Assembly (NCBI RefSeq): GCF_031599675.1
Contig: NZ_CP134223.1
Span: 4,836,001-4,900,000 of the forward strand
Reading direction: 5' to 3'
From: Paenibacillus pedocola
GTDB taxonomy: Bacteria; Bacillota; Bacilli; Paenibacillales; Paenibacillaceae
Length of the DNA stretch: 64,000 nt
Position 1 is the first letter of the stretch. Every line of letters starts with the position of its first letter. The notes under the pieces are model-generated. The model had not been told where the DNA came from. It saw only the letters and a list, made by a program, of their open reading frames with translations, and made no database searches. The position numbers and the translations under genes were made by a program. Shown piece by piece: positions 48,440 through 58,015 of this stretch.

Positions 48440-50254
48440 TTACTCGTCGATCTTCAGAACCGCCATGAACGCTTCCTGCGGCACCTCAACGCTGCCGACC
48501 TGCTTCATGCGTTTCTTACCTTCCTTCTGCTTCTCCAGCAGCTTCCGCTTACGCGAAATGTCACCGCCGTAGCATTTGGCGAGTACGTTCTTGCGCATGG
48601 CCTTAACGGTCTCGCGGGCAACTACCTTGGTTCCGACAGAAGCCTGAATCGGTACCTCGAACATTTGGCGAGGAATAATGCCGCGCAGCTTCTCGCAGAT
48701 AATCCGTCCGCGGTTATAGGCACGGTCGCGGTGGACGATGAACGACAGGGCATCGACCTGCTCACCGTTCAGGAGAATATCCATCTTCACCAGGTTGGAC
48801 TGGCGGTAGCCGGAGATCTCATAATCGAAGGAAGCATAGCCCTTCGTACCTGATTTCAGCTGGTCGAAGAAGTCATATACAATTTCCGAGAGCGGAATCT
48901 GATAAGTGATTGTTACCCGGTTGGAATCGAGATACTCCATGTTGACGAATTCGCCGCGTTTATTCTGGCACAGCTCCATTACGGTACCTACGTAATCGTT
49001 CGGGACGATAACCCCGGCTTTGACATAAGGCTCCTCCACATAATCAATGGTGCCGATTTCCGGATAATGCGACGGGTTGTCGATGGTCAGCATCTCGCCG
49101 TTGGTCAGCATAATCCGGTAGATAACGCTTGGCGCGGTTGTAATCAGCGGCAGGTTGAACTCACGCTCAATCCGCTCCTGAATAATCTCCATATGAAGCA
49201 GGCCAAGGAATCCGCAGCGGAAGCCGAAGCCGAGCGCACTGGAGCTCTCCGGCTCGAAGCTGAGCGATGCGTCATTCAGCTGCAGCTTCTCCAGCGCTTC
49301 GCGCAGGTCGTTGTAATCGGAGGTTTCGATCGGATACAGACCGCAATAGACCATCGGGTTGATCTTGCGGTAACCCGGCAGCGGCTCCGGCGTCGGATTC
49401 TTCGCATCCGTGACCGTATCCCCGACACGGGTATCTCCGACATGCTTGATTCCGGCTACGATAAAGCCGACATCACCGATATTAAGCTCATCGACAATGG
49501 TCATACGCGGCATGAAGGCGCCGACTTCAATGACATCGAATACTTTCTCGGTCGCCATCATCTTAATCTTCGAACCAGCGCGGATCTTCCCATCCATAAC
49601 ACGGACATAGACGATAACGCCTTTGTACGGATCGTAGTGGGAGTCAAAAATCAGCGCTTTCAGCGGTTCTTCGGAATTGCCGGTTGGTGCAGGGACCTGT
49701 TTGACCACCTGCTCCAGAATTTCCTTAATGCCGATGCCCGCTTTGGCAGAAGCAAGCACCGCTTCGCTGGCATCAAGTCCGATTACATCCTCGATCTCCT
49801 GCTTCACCCGTTCCGGGTCGGCACTTGGCAGATCGATTTTGTTGATGACTGGCAGAATTTCCAGGTTGTTGTCCAGCGCAAGGTATACGTTAGCCAGCGT
49901 TTGCGCTTCGATCCCCTGTGCAGCGTCTACTACCAGCAATGCGCCTTCACAGGCCGCAAGGCTGCGGGAGACCTCGTAGGTGAAATCGACATGTCCCGGT
50001 GTGTCAATCAGGTTCAGCAAATAATCCTGACCGTCGTCAGCACGGTAAGTGAGACGTACGGCCTGCAGCTTAATGGTGATCCCGCGTTCACGCTCCAGAT
50101 CCATCTGATCAAGCACCTGCTCCTGCATTTCGCGCGAGCTGAGTGCGCCTGTATACTCAAGAATACGGTCGGCCAGTGTCGATTTACCATGGTCTATATG
50201 TGCAATAATCGAGAAATTGCGGATTTGTTGTTGTCTTTTCTGAACGTCAGTCAT
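48440..50254 (-). CDS. lepA: LepA (EF4), ribosomal back-translocase GTPase
   Basis: Translational GTPase of 604 residues. Visible are the G motifs [17 protein letters not shown] and NKIDLP, followed by SAKAGIGI, domains II-III, and the LepA-specific C-terminal domain with [24 protein letters not shown]. It sits between hemW and a yqxA-like gene, as in Bacillus. Confidence 0.98.
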   Translation of the reverse strand: MTDVQKRQQQIRNFSIIAHIDHGKSTLADRILEYTGALSSREMQEQVLDQMDLERERGITIKLQAVRLTYRADDGQDYLLNLIDTPGHVDFTYEVSRSLAACEGALLVVDAAQGIEAQTLANVYLALDNNLEILPVINKIDLPSADPERVKQEIEDVIGLDASEAVLASAKAGIGIKEILEQVVKQVPAPTGNSEEPLKALIFDSHYDPYKGVIVYVRVMDGKIRAGSKIKMMATEKVFDVIEVGAFMPRMTIVDELNIGDVGFIVAGIKHVGDTRVGDTVTDAKNPTPEPLPGYRKINPMVYCGLYPIETSDYNDLREALEKLQLNDASLSFEPESSSALGFGFRCGFLGLLHMEIIQERIEREFNLPLITTAPSVIYRIMLTNGEMLTIDNPSHYPEIGTIDYVEEPYVKAGVIVPNDYVGTVMELCQNKRGEFVNMEYLDSNRVTITYQIPLSEIVYDFFDQLKSGTKGYASFDYEISGYRQSNLVKMDILLNGEQVDALSFIVHRDRAYNRGRIICEKLRGIIPRQMFEVPIQASVGTKVVARETVKAMRKNVLAKCYGGDISRKRKLLEKQKEGKKRMKQVGSVEVPQEAFMAVLKIDE

Positions 50255-50346
50255 TCCTTACCCCCACAGACAGCCTAATGTTAATCCACTTATTATAACA
50301 GTACGCGCTCCCCCCATCAATCCCGTGCAGCAGGGAAAGTAAAGAA

Positions 50347-50364
50347 ACAGGAGCACCATCCTGT
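50347..50364 (-). terminator. Possible short terminator of the yqxA-like gene
   Basis: A 6-bp stem (ACAGGA/TCCTGT) with a 6-nt loop and a partial T-run on the minus strand. Confidence 0.45.
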
Positions 50365-50374
50365 AATAAGTCTT

Positions 50375-50854
50375 CTACTCGGCTGAATCAAACAGGGAGA
50401 CGACCCAGCGGATGCTTTTTTGCGAAGCCTGCTGCAGCAGACCCGCCGTTTTATCCGCAAGCACATCAATCGTCGGTTTCTGTTCCCCGGGAATCAGAAT
50501 CTGCTCCGGAGTCAGTGTACTGTAATCCTGTACCTCCTGCTGGGGAAGCCCGCCGGCGGCAGGAGTCTGGACTGTTGTCTGCGTCTGAGCACCCGGAACA
50601 GATGTGTAAGCACCTGTAGCCGGATCTACAACAACCGGCACGTAAACATAGGTTTGTCCATTCTGGACAATCCCTGTTCCCGTCACGGGTGTTACCGCTG
50701 CCTGACCCGTCTGCGCCACCCCGGTTGCCCCGTTCCAGCCCGGCAGCACCGCACTGGTTCTGGTTCCGCCGCTGCTGCCGAACTGCATGCCAACCAATAT
50801 GCCGATGCCCGCCCAAATGCCGACCATGACCAGCTTCTTGCCGAAACGCGACAT
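50375..50854 (-). CDS. YqxA-like small membrane protein
   Basis: A 159-residue protein with one N-terminal membrane helix (KLVMVGIWAGIGILVGMQFGSS) and a low-complexity, Thr/Val/Gly-rich external part, ending IRWVVSLFDSAE. The position between spoIIP and lepA, and the GIGILVGMQ segment, match Bacillus yqxA (DUF3679), though this protein is longer. No function is known to me; the spore-gene neighbourhood hints at a role in sporulation. Confidence 0.7.
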   Translation of the reverse strand: MSRFGKKLVMVGIWAGIGILVGMQFGSSGGTRTSAVLPGWNGATGVAQTGQAAVTPVTGTGIVQNGQTYVYVPVVVDPATGAYTSVPGAQTQTTVQTPAAGGLPQQEVQDYSTLTPEQILIPGEQKPTIDVLADKTAGLLQQASQKSIRWVVSLFDSAE

Positions 50855-50931
50855 GTTGACTCCTCCTTAATCTGCTTATTAATAGTTCTGTTTATTTCTG
50901 TCAGTTAATGCTCCGGTATCGTTATCTGCTT

Positions 50932-52296
50932 CTAGTCTGCCTGTCCGCCGCTCTCCTGTGTACCGGCAGCGTTTTTTTCGGGGGCAGCCGCTTTTTCAGC
51001 ATCATGACTGTTCCAGTACACATCCGCAATTGCATCGGCCAGCACATCCGCCGTCCGTTTCAGCTCTTCAGCAGAATTGTCGATTCCGCCCACCTCTATT
51101 AAGACGCTGTTAGGAGAAAGAGTCTGATTATATTCCCCGTTATTACCATTTCCAGAAGATTTGCCCCAGATGCCGCGTGACAGTCCCGGATAGCTCTTCT
51201 CCAGCACTTGATGAATCGAATTGGCGAAGGCTTCATTCTTCTTCCAGTCTTTGTTGGCATGCCCCAGGATAAAATAGACCTGTGCGTAGCTTTCGCCATT
51301 GATGACTGCGGTTGTTTTGCCATGCCGCTGCGAATCGCGGTGAATATCGATCAGTTCAGTCATTTCCTGATTGGCAGCCATTGCCGCTTTAATGGTGATC
51401 CGGGAATATTTATAGGAAAAGTTCCAATTGTAATCCGGTACTTCTGTCGCATAATCCTCCTGCGCATGCACCGTGCCAATCCCGCGTTGTTCCAGTCTGT
51501 CGGCGATATAGGAGCCTACCAGCATTACGTTTTTGGAAGGCGCGCTGGAGCTGGGATTATCACTCTCCGCTCCCAGCAGCGGATTATAGGCTTCACGGGG
51601 ATGCGAATGGTAGATTAGGATGCGTTTGACCGAAGTATCCTGCTCAGTGCCGCTGTCCTCACCAGCGCTGCCGTTGCTGCCTTGTTCTCCGGCAGTACCG
51701 GCATCCGGTGCAGTTGTCGGCTGCGGCTGTGCAGCAGGATCATCCGCAGGCTTGTCCGTATCTTCACCCGCTATAGGATCATTTCCGGATGATCCCGGAT
51801 CCGTTCCAGTACCCGGCTGCGGATCTTCGCCTGCTGCCAGCTCATCCGTGCCCGGATGATAATCGGCGGGTGCGCCGGCGGTCCCTCCCGAGCCTTCCCG
51901 CAGCAAAAAAGGATCATCTGCCGCAAGCCCCGGCACCTCACGCGAGAGCAGGCTCTTGGGATTGCCGGGATCGACGCTGGTCAGCATCCGGAACACAAAC
52001 GAAGTTACCTTAGGGGCAGAGAAGGCAGAGGGCTCTTCGCCCTTTGGCAAATGCGGAACCTCCATCCCCAGCAGCTCCATGAAAAATCCGCTTGATAGCG
52101 AGGCGGCCAGTCCTTTCATAGAAGGAACAGGGGAAGAATTCAGCTTTTGTCCGGCCAAACCGCCGGCTCCAAGCAGCATGAAAAAGACAAGTGAGCCTCC
52201 GGCCAGCAGCAGCATCGTTTTTCCCAGCGACAGAACGTCCAGCACTTTTCCCCGCAGTCTGCCGATATTCCATAGCTGAAACCATTTTCTGTTCAT
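50932..52296 (-). CDS. spoIIP: SpoIIP, sporulation peptidoglycan hydrolase
   Basis: Membrane-anchored amidase/endopeptidase that acts with SpoIID and SpoIIM in engulfment. The N-terminus holds a membrane helix (MLLLAGGSLVFFMLLGAGG), then a long Pro/Gly/Ser/Asp-rich spacer (about 51650-51890), and the catalytic domain with IYHSHPREAYNPLL, DIHRDSQRH, ILGHANKDW and VLIEVGGIDN, matching the amidase metal ligands. GGAGGAGG precedes the ATG. 454 residues. Its neighbour is gpr, as in Bacillus. The low-complexity linker is longer than in Bacillus subtilis. Confidence 0.96.
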   Translation of the reverse strand: MNRKWFQLWNIGRLRGKVLDVLSLGKTMLLLAGGSLVFFMLLGAGGLAGQKLNSSPVPSMKGLAASLSSGFFMELLGMEVPHLPKGEEPSAFSAPKVTSFVFRMLTSVDPGNPKSLLSREVPGLAADDPFLLREGSGGTAGAPADYHPGTDELAAGEDPQPGTGTDPGSSGNDPIAGEDTDKPADDPAAQPQPTTAPDAGTAGEQGSNGSAGEDSGTEQDTSVKRILIYHSHPREAYNPLLGAESDNPSSSAPSKNVMLVGSYIADRLEQRGIGTVHAQEDYATEVPDYNWNFSYKYSRITIKAAMAANQEMTELIDIHRDSQRHGKTTAVINGESYAQVYFILGHANKDWKKNEAFANSIHQVLEKSYPGLSRGIWGKSSGNGNNGEYNQTLSPNSVLIEVGGIDNSAEELKRTADVLADAIADVYWNSHDAEKAAAPEKNAAGTQESGGQAD

Positions 52297-52453
52297 TATT
52301 GTTATGTCCTCCTCCAGCCCTCTGTAATCTCTTATACTTCAAATCTATGAGCAGGGAAGGAATACTAGAACCAAAAAAAGAGACAAAGAGAGAGTCACGG
52401 GATGAACACAGCCGCCAGCAGGCCTTACCGGAGTAGAGAAACCCGCAGCTATG

Positions 52454-52497
52454 AAAAAGCCCGTATAAGCAGTGCCACTAAGGCAGCTTGTACGGGC
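52454..52497 (-). terminator. Intrinsic terminator of gpr
   Basis: A stem of about 16 bp (GCCCGTA.AAGC.G.GCC with its complement) followed by TTTTT on the minus strand, just after gpr. Confidence 0.88.
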
Positions 52498-52516
52498 CAT
52501 TTTACTTATATACGGA

Positions 52517-53527
52517 TTAGTGGGTATATGCGCCGACATTCCCCGGATCAACCGCGTCATGCAATGCGGCATTCAGTCCGCTAGCCACAATGTTGGCGAT
52601 TTCCTCAATAAATTCATCGATCTCCTTGGGTGTAACGATCAGATCATGGCCCAGCGGCTCAAGCACTTCCTTAACCAGCTGCAGACGTTCCTGCTCGGAG
52701 ATATCATCCAGCATGCCCATGATCTCTTTGGTATGCGCCCCGCCGTCCCCCATTTGACCAAAATGATTCTTCATCATTTCCAGCACATTGTTGACGATCG
52801 TAGAAGCATAACAAACAGTAGGAACCCCGATGGCTATACACGGGACTCCAAGAATCTCCTTTGTCAGTCCACGGCGTTTGTTGCCGATGCCTGATCCGGG
52901 ATGAATTCCGATGTCAGCGATTTGAATCGTTGTATTGATCCGCTCCAGCGAACGGGAGGCCAGTGCATCAATCGCGATGATCACATCCGGCTTGGTCCGG
53001 TCCACAATGCCTTGAACGACTTCACTGGATTCAATCCCGGTAAGACCAAGTACACCCGGAGCGATTGCGCTGACATTGCGGTACCCTGGAGACACCTGGT
53101 CAGGAACCAGCTCATAAAATTGCCGCGTAATCAGTGCATTCTCCACAACCAGCGGACCCAGCGAATCGGGAGTCACATTCCAGTTCCCGAGGCCGACGAT
53201 CAGCACTGAGGAATTTTTATTGATGCCGATTCTATTCATAAACTGCTCGAATTCACGGGCAAACACAACGGACACCTTCTGCTGGAGGCCGGTATCTCCG
53301 CCGCGCAGCGCCGGAACCTCCAGGGTTACATAGTTTCCGATCGCGCGTCCAATGGCCTGAGAGCCGGCGTTATTCGCCACACCAAGCCGCGTAACCTTGA
53401 TCCCATCCGCTTCTTCCACTTCTTCGTTCACACCGGGAATCGGCGTTTTGAGCGGTCCTTGGGCCATTTCTTTCGCCTCTACCGCCAGGTCCGTGCGTAC
53501 CGAATACAGCTGAAGATCCAGTTCCAT
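52517..53527 (-). CDS. gpr: GPR, germination protease for small acid-soluble spore proteins
   Basis: Spore endopeptidase of 336 residues that degrades SASPs at germination, made as a zymogen. The N-terminal prepeptide leads into the family core: NNAGSQAIGRAIGNYVTLE, VGLGNWNVTPDSLGP, and VIAIDALASRSLERINTTIQI. It lies between spoIIP and rpsT (divergent), as in Bacillus. GGAGGCTG precedes the start, adjoining the leader repeat. I saw no certain sigma-F/G promoter. Confidence 0.97.
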   Translation of the reverse strand: MELDLQLYSVRTDLAVEAKEMAQGPLKTPIPGVNEEVEEADGIKVTRLGVANNAGSQAIGRAIGNYVTLEVPALRGGDTGLQQKVSVVFAREFEQFMNRIGINKNSSVLIVGLGNWNVTPDSLGPLVVENALITRQFYELVPDQVSPGYRNVSAIAPGVLGLTGIESSEVVQGIVDRTKPDVIIAIDALASRSLERINTTIQIADIGIHPGSGIGNKRRGLTKEILGVPCIAIGVPTVCYASTIVNNVLEMMKNHFGQMGDGGAHTKEIMGMLDDISEQERLQLVKEVLEPLGHDLIVTPKEIDEFIEEIANIVASGLNAALHDAVDPGNVGAYTH

Positions 53528-53546
53528 CGCTAGTTCAGCCTCCTAA

Positions 53547-53647
53547 AAGTTTTGTGAGCATATGCATCCTTGAATGAACTTCGAGCAAAACTCGCTTCGG
53601 AAGCATACCCTTAAGTTTTGTGAGCATATGCATCCTGAATGAACTTC
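53547..53647. repeat. Tandem leader repeat upstream of gpr
   Basis: AAGTTTTGTGAGCATATGCATCC and a following GAATGAACTTC occur twice, at 53547-53582 and 53613-53647. The second copy lacks one T. Between them lies AAAACTCGCTTCGGAAGCATACCC. The whole block resembles 23991-24062 upstream of the NUDIX gene. It lies in the gpr leader, and its edge abuts the ribosome site. Confidence 0.75.
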
Positions 53648-53816
53648 TTTTTGTCCAGTAGTGTGCGAGAGAAGAGCATTGTTTATACAAACGGGACGGA
53701 TATATAATTGCAGAACAAAAAAATTTCATCCATGAACATGCGAAAAGATAGAGCGCCGGACCTTATCTCCGGGAGTTCACCTGAGGAAGCGGAGGCTTGT
53801 TCAATAGTATTTAGTG

Positions 53817-53845
53817 TTGCATTTTACTACTGGTCATGCTAAACT
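53817..53845 (+). promoter_or_regulatory. Promoter of rpsT
   Basis: TTGCAT, 17-bp spacer, TAAACT, 59 nt before the rpsT start. Spacing is ideal for sigma-A. Confidence 0.65.
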
Positions 53846-53904
53846 ATTTTAAGTTGTGAATCATTTGATTAATGATTTCGAATGTCTTTCAGGAGGTGAA
53901 TGCA

Positions 53905-54177
53905 ATGCCAAATATCAAATCCGCGGTTAAACGCGTCAAGACGACCGAAAAACGCCGTGCACTGAACGCTTCCCAGAAATCCGCGCTTCGTACAGCTGTG
54001 AAAACTGCTGATGTAGCACTGACAGGAACGGAAGTTGAAACTGCTCATGCTGCTTTCCAAGCTGCTTCCAAAAAGCTGGACAAGGCCGTAACTAAAGGTC
54101 TGGTTCATAAAAATGCGGCTGCCCGCAAAAAATCCCGCTTGGCGAAGAAATTGAACGCTCTTAAGGCTCAAGCCTAA
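53905..54177 (+). CDS. rpsT: Ribosomal protein S20
   Basis: Primary 30S-binding protein of 90 residues. The basic sequence [18 protein letters not shown] and a C-terminal [16 protein letters not shown] are typical S20. AGGAGGTG lies before the ATG at 53905; a longer frame from 53872 includes this leader and is not the start. It is divergent from gpr. Confidence 0.98.
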   Translation: MPNIKSAVKRVKTTEKRRALNASQKSALRTAVKTADVALTGTEVETAHAAFQAASKKLDKAVTKGLVHKNAAARKKSRLAKKLNALKAQA

Positions 54178-54210
54178 GCCAAGGGCGACATTCATAATGA
54201 GCACTATAAG

Positions 54211-54247
54211 AACCTGACCGCTATGCTGCATACGGTTAGGTTTTTTT
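54211..54247 (+). terminator. Intrinsic terminator of rpsT
   Basis: AACCT.ACCG pairs with CGGT.AGGTT around a 12-nt loop, followed by seven T. Confidence 0.92.
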
Positions 54248-54263
54248 GTTCCCATTAGAATAA

Positions 54264-54312
54264 GAAGAGCCTGTCCTGCGCTGAATAAGCGTCTAGGGCA
54301 GGCTCTTTTTTT
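54264..54312. terminator. Second terminator after rpsT
   Basis: An 11-12-bp stem (AAGAGCCTGTCC core, one mismatch) with a T-run of seven on the plus strand. Its function may be to insulate the DinB gene. Confidence 0.75.
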
Positions 54313-54438
54313 ATCCCCTCGCCCAAGACCCGGGCAATTGACAAAATTACTGAATTTAGGTATATTTACTTTTATGAAATTAGATTTTGCAAAATATAAT
54401 TTGGATGCTATTAGTAAACTAAAGAAAGGAGCTTCATG

Positions 54439-54936
54439 ATGTCCGAATCCAATTCTGCTTTTGGTGAGGCTCTTGTGAAATCACTGATTGGAGAACGCGG
54501 GCATATCCCGATTGCCAGAGCATTGCCGGATATTACACCCGAGCTCGCTGGAGAACGCACGGAAGGGATCCCGTACAGCATTTATCAATTATTGAAGCAC
54601 ATGAGCTATTGGCAGGATTTCATGCTAACCTTTCTGGAGGGGGGAAAACCGCAAGCGCCAGGAAATGTAAGGGAGAGCTGGCCGGTAGAGGAAGCCCCTG
54701 TAGACGAGGCAGAATGGCAGGACACCGTGAGGCATCTGCTGCAAGGCGTGGAAAAGGCTGTTGCTTTTGCCCGGACCGTACAGCTGGACGAACCGCTCCT
54801 AGGTTTTCCGGGGGAAACTAAGGGCGGGATATTACGTAACATCGCCTCTCATAATTCCTACCATTTAGGAGAAATAGTTATACTTCGCCGTCTCCACGGG
54901 GCCTGGCCGCCACCTGGCGGAGGCTATCCCGCCTAA
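54439..54936 (+). CDS. DinB-family protein
   Basis: A 165-residue four-helix protein of the DinB/YfiT-like metalloprotein family. The three metal histidines fit HMSYWQDF and HNSYHLGEIVILRR. Members act as thiol S-transferases or have no known activity. Two ATGs lie side by side; the second, at 54439, has AAAGGAG 7 nt upstream and is preferred. It is 24 bp before the DUF1304 gene, so they may be co-transcribed. Both are inserted between rpsT and holA. Confidence 0.85.
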   Translation: MSESNSAFGEALVKSLIGERGHIPIARALPDITPELAGERTEGIPYSIYQLLKHMSYWQDFMLTFLEGGKPQAPGNVRESWPVEEAPVDEAEWQDTVRHLLQGVEKAVAFARTVQLDEPLLGFPGETKGGILRNIASHNSYHLGEIVILRRLHGAWPPPGGGYPA

Positions 54937-54960
54937 TCCAACACAAAAGAGGGAATTAAA

Positions 54961-55329
54961 ATGATGATTTTGAGTACTATACTTGTGGCGCTCGTAGCGC
55001 TGGAGCATGTGTATATTTTAGCCTTGGAGATGTTTATGTGGACTACCCCCAGAGCGCAGAAGGCGTTCGGGACCACTAGGGAGTTCGCGCAGGACACGAA
55101 ATCACTCGCAGCCAACCAAGGTCTGTACAATGGTTTTCTGGCTGCCGGTCTGGTGTGGGGCTTGCTCCATCCGAACGACACGTTCGGATTTCAGCTTCAG
55201 CTGTTTTTCTTGATCTGTGTCTTGGTTGCAGCGGTCTATGGCGGCATGACGGCTAAGAAATCCATCCTGTTCGTCCAGGGCCTCCCTGCCTTTCTGGCTA
55301 TTATCGCCCTTCTTGTGGCGAATCTCTAA
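54961..55329 (+). CDS. DUF1304 membrane protein
   Basis: A 122-residue protein with four predicted membrane helices. It has the family start LVALVALEHVYILALEMFMW and continues with AFGTTREFAQDTKSLAANQGLYNGFLAAGL. Function is unknown. GAGGG precedes the ATG. It follows the DinB gene by 24 bp and ends at a clear terminator. Confidence 0.9.
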   Translation: MMILSTILVALVALEHVYILALEMFMWTTPRAQKAFGTTREFAQDTKSLAANQGLYNGFLAAGLVWGLLHPNDTFGFQLQLFFLICVLVAAVYGGMTAKKSILFVQGLPAFLAIIALLVANL

Positions 55330-55354
55330 ATCCGGTTTTTGACCATCAACTTGT

Positions 55355-55391
55355 AACTGGCGCCGATGCTGCATCGGGGCCAGTTTTTTTG
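55355..55391 (+). terminator. Intrinsic terminator of the DinB-DUF1304 unit
   Basis: AACTGGCGCCGATG pairs with CATCGGGGCCAGTT (one mismatch, 3-nt loop) and is followed by seven T. Confidence 0.92.
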
Positions 55392-55418
55392 CTGCTGATT
55401 AAATACGCGGCAATGGGC

Positions 55419-55475
55419 AAAAAAAGCTCCCCATACAGCGACAGATTTTCATTACCCGTCTGCTATATGGGGAGC
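55419..55475 (-). terminator. Intrinsic terminator of holA
   Basis: GCTCCCCATA and flanking bases pair across a long loop (14-15 bp, one mismatch), followed by a T-run of seven on the minus strand. Confidence 0.85.
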
Positions 55476-55488
55476 GTATCAGGCAAAG

Positions 55489-56508
55489 TTAGGCGCCCAG
55501 ACGCAGCATAAACATCTCCAGCCCGAGCACCTTGTCGATGGCACCTGTCTTCATCTGGTAATCCAGATCCGCCAGAATGCTCAGAATTTGCCGCAGCCGC
55601 TGGCTCTCAAACTTGCGGGCCTGCTCTCCGGCCAGCTTAACGGCATACGGATGAAGTCCGACTTGAGAGGCAATCTGGCCCTGTGAATAGCTGAGCGCAG
55701 ACAGATCCTTAACCTGCAGGATGATCCGGAACTGCCGGGCGATCAGCGCGGCAATCTTAATCGGCTCCTCGCGTTGCTTCAGCAGCTCATAGAGTGTATT
55801 AAGTGCCTTATCCAGGCGCAGATTCGCTATATCCTCCACCAGCGTGAACACATTCTGCTCGGTTCCCCGGTGTACAAGGCTCTCCACAGCTGCGGCATCC
55901 ACAGTACCGCCGGCACCGGTGAACAGGCACAGCTTGTCCATCTCTGCGGACAGGTTCTGCAGCCCTGTGCCAGCGCTTGCTACAAGTGCCTCTGCGGTTC
56001 CCGGGGCCACTGCGCAGCCGCGGTCTTTAAAACCTTTTTCCACCCAGCGCAGCAGCTCTTCTGCACCCAGCGGATTAAAAGCCAGTACCGTTCCGGCAGC
56101 TTTGGCAGCTTTGACTATCTTTTTGCGTTCATCCAGCTTATCGTTATTGACCAGAAACACAATTACACTAAAATCGGCCGGAGCCTGCATGTATTCACTT
56201 AACAGCTCTACCCGGTGCTCAATTTTCGCATTCTCTTTGCCCGCTGTAAACAGCGAGGCATCCCTCACCAGCAGCAGCTTGCGCTCCACCATGAACGGGA
56301 CGGTCTCCGCCTCCTCCACTACCGCCTGCACCGGCGTCTCGGAGAGGTCGAAGGGAATTACCGCAAAATCACGATCCTCTTTGGCGATCAGGTGATCCTC
56401 CAGCAAGGCCGCAAATTCATTCATCCGGAATTTCTCACTGCCGTAGAGCACATATAGCGGTGAAACTTTCCCCTGCCTGATGTCTTTGGCCGCCGTTTTG
56501 GCATCCAT
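55489..56508 (-). CDS. holA: DNA polymerase III delta subunit
   Basis: Clamp-loader subunit of 339 residues. Family features are the N-terminal PLYVLYGSEKFRMNEF, ADFSVIVFLVNNDKLDERKKI in the middle, and a C-terminal helical domain (VGLHPYAVKLAGEQARKF). AAGGAAG precedes the ATG. In Bacillus holA (yqeN) is next to rpsT; here two small genes lie between. Confidence 0.95.
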   Translation of the reverse strand: MDAKTAAKDIRQGKVSPLYVLYGSEKFRMNEFAALLEDHLIAKEDRDFAVIPFDLSETPVQAVVEEAETVPFMVERKLLLVRDASLFTAGKENAKIEHRVELLSEYMQAPADFSVIVFLVNNDKLDERKKIVKAAKAAGTVLAFNPLGAEELLRWVEKGFKDRGCAVAPGTAEALVASAGTGLQNLSAEMDKLCLFTGAGGTVDAAAVESLVHRGTEQNVFTLVEDIANLRLDKALNTLYELLKQREEPIKIAALIARQFRIILQVKDLSALSYSQGQIASQVGLHPYAVKLAGEQARKFESQRLRQILSILADLDYQMKTGAIDKVLGLEMFMLRLGA

Positions 56509-56602
56509 CCTGCCACTTCCTTTTCCATTTCATCATAACCATTTTATAGTTTAACAAAAAAAACGTTTTAAACATAGGGAGCTTCGCTGCTTTGTTCCAT
56601 GC

Positions 56603-56646
56603 AAAAACGGAGCAACCTCGGCACTAAAGCCAAAGTTGCTCCGTTT
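56603..56646 (-). terminator. Intrinsic terminator of the second anti-sigma gene
   Basis: AAACGGAGCAAC pairs with GTTGCTCCGTTT, followed by TTTTT on the minus strand. The 145 bp between it and the anti-sigma stop holds no evident gene. Confidence 0.85.
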
Positions 56647-56791
56647 CAGCGGCGCATCTATATAAACGACGGAAGGAGAAGCTCTAGAAACTTCACTTCC
56701 GGCGGTCATACCGATGAAACTCGCAAATCCTGTAATTCCTGTCCTCTTACCATAGCATATTCCGGGTGCCCCTAAAAAGTTCCAACTATAA

Positions 56792-58015
56792 TTATTTATT
56801 ACCCGGAAGGGCTGTCGCCGAAGCGTCCGGCGAAGCTGACGGTGCCCCGGCGGCTCCGGCATCCGGAACGTTGTATACCTTGGAAACTTCGGAGCCATCC
56901 TTCAAGGTTACATACGTAAACTGGAGGCTGTCCTCCGACCAAGTACCGGATACCCACGTGCCTTCCAGCGGAAGCGAGGTTACCGCGGTCCGTTCCTCCT
57001 GAAGGCCGCTTGACGGAACGTTATAGATTACCAGCTGCTGTCCGGCAAGCTCGGCAGAATACTTTCCGTCCGGTGAGTACCAGGGGGACTGGGCTTTCAG
57101 CATAGGCAGCAGCCCCATCGTTCCGGCTTCTTCAGCCGCCGGAGTCTGCTCAACATCCTGCGCCGGCGCTGAATTGTCTGCAGCCGTATCCTCATCATTA
57201 AAGGTCCGGGCGTCCTGAGCACTCATATTGCCGCCGCCGCTTTTGATGTCAGACCGGGGGGCCGGAGTAGCCAGTTCACTGTTACGGGTAACTGACGTGC
57301 TCCGCTTTGCCGAAGCGGGACCCTCACTCACAGCAGGGCCCGCTTCTGTAGCTTCCGCTGCCGGTCCGGCGTCTATCGTAGCCGGAGCCGCACTGTCCGC
57401 TGCTCCACCATCAACGGTTCCACCGTCGCTTGCGCCTGCGGATTCAGAGAGTTGAGCGTTAAGCTCATCAGGCGCAGCAGCGTTATCCGCGCCTTCCGTC
57501 GCTGCCGTATCCGAATTCCCCGTTGTCATCTTGCTCATGGCTTCATTGCTTCCAGCCGTATCAGCCGCCTGGTTCAACGCTTGCTCCACATCTGCCGCCG
57601 GCATGCTGTCCGGCATATTAAAGAGGGCAATCACCAGAATAATCGCAGCAGCAACTGCGCCAATGCCTGTCCGCGCGGCCATGGAAGCTACTCTGGAGGT
57701 TCCTTTCACTGTTTGGCTATGAGTACCTTTGCGTGTCATTGGAATGACTTTAGTGTCCTCCGAAGCTGCTGCATCCTCTGCTTGAACACCAAGATCAATT
57801 TTCTCAAGCTGAGGCATAATTGAATCAACCAGGCTGAAAGGAGGCTTAACGTCCGGCAGCTGTTCCAATTGTTCGGAGAGCAGAGTCAACCGGTTAAAGA
57901 CTTCCGCGCAAGAAGGACAGTTGTCGATATGCCGATACATCTCTATAGTTTCATCTGGACTGAGATCATGATCCAAATAACGGTGCATCCATTCTATCAC
58001 CTCCGTGCACTTCAT
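56792..58015 (-). CDS. Zinc-finger anti-sigma factor with a Ser/Ala-rich external domain
   Basis: Likely anti-sigma factor for the ECF sigma encoded upstream. The cytoplasmic N-terminus has the zf-HC2 zinc site (MKCTEVIEWMHRYLDHDLS, then YRHIDNCPSCAEVF, fitting HxxxCxxC), followed by one membrane helix (AAAIILVIALFNM) near residues 110-130. A long Ala/Asp/Ser-rich external segment follows, and then a C-terminal region with WYSPDGKYSAELAGQQLVIY that resembles a beta-propeller repeat. It overlaps the sigma gene end by 4 bp, so the two are coupled. 407 residues. Confidence 0.88.
   Translation of the reverse strand: MKCTEVIEWMHRYLDHDLSPDETIEMYRHIDNCPSCAEVFNRLTLLSEQLEQLPDVKPPFSLVDSIMPQLEKIDLGVQAEDAAASEDTKVIPMTRKGTHSQTVKGTSRVASMAARTGIGAVAAAIILVIALFNMPDSMPAADVEQALNQAADTAGSNEAMSKMTTGNSDTAATEGADNAAAPDELNAQLSESAGASDGGTVDGGAADSAAPATIDAGPAAEATEAGPAVSEGPASAKRSTSVTRNSELATPAPRSDIKSGGGNMSAQDARTFNDEDTAADNSAPAQDVEQTPAAEEAGTMGLLPMLKAQSPWYSPDGKYSAELAGQQLVIYNVPSSGLQEERTAVTSLPLEGTWVSGTWSEDSLQFTYVTLKDGSEVSKVYNVPDAGAAGAPSASPDASATALPGNK

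Noticed and set aside
49067-50278. 403-codon plus-strand frame
   Set aside because: Antisense shadow of lepA.
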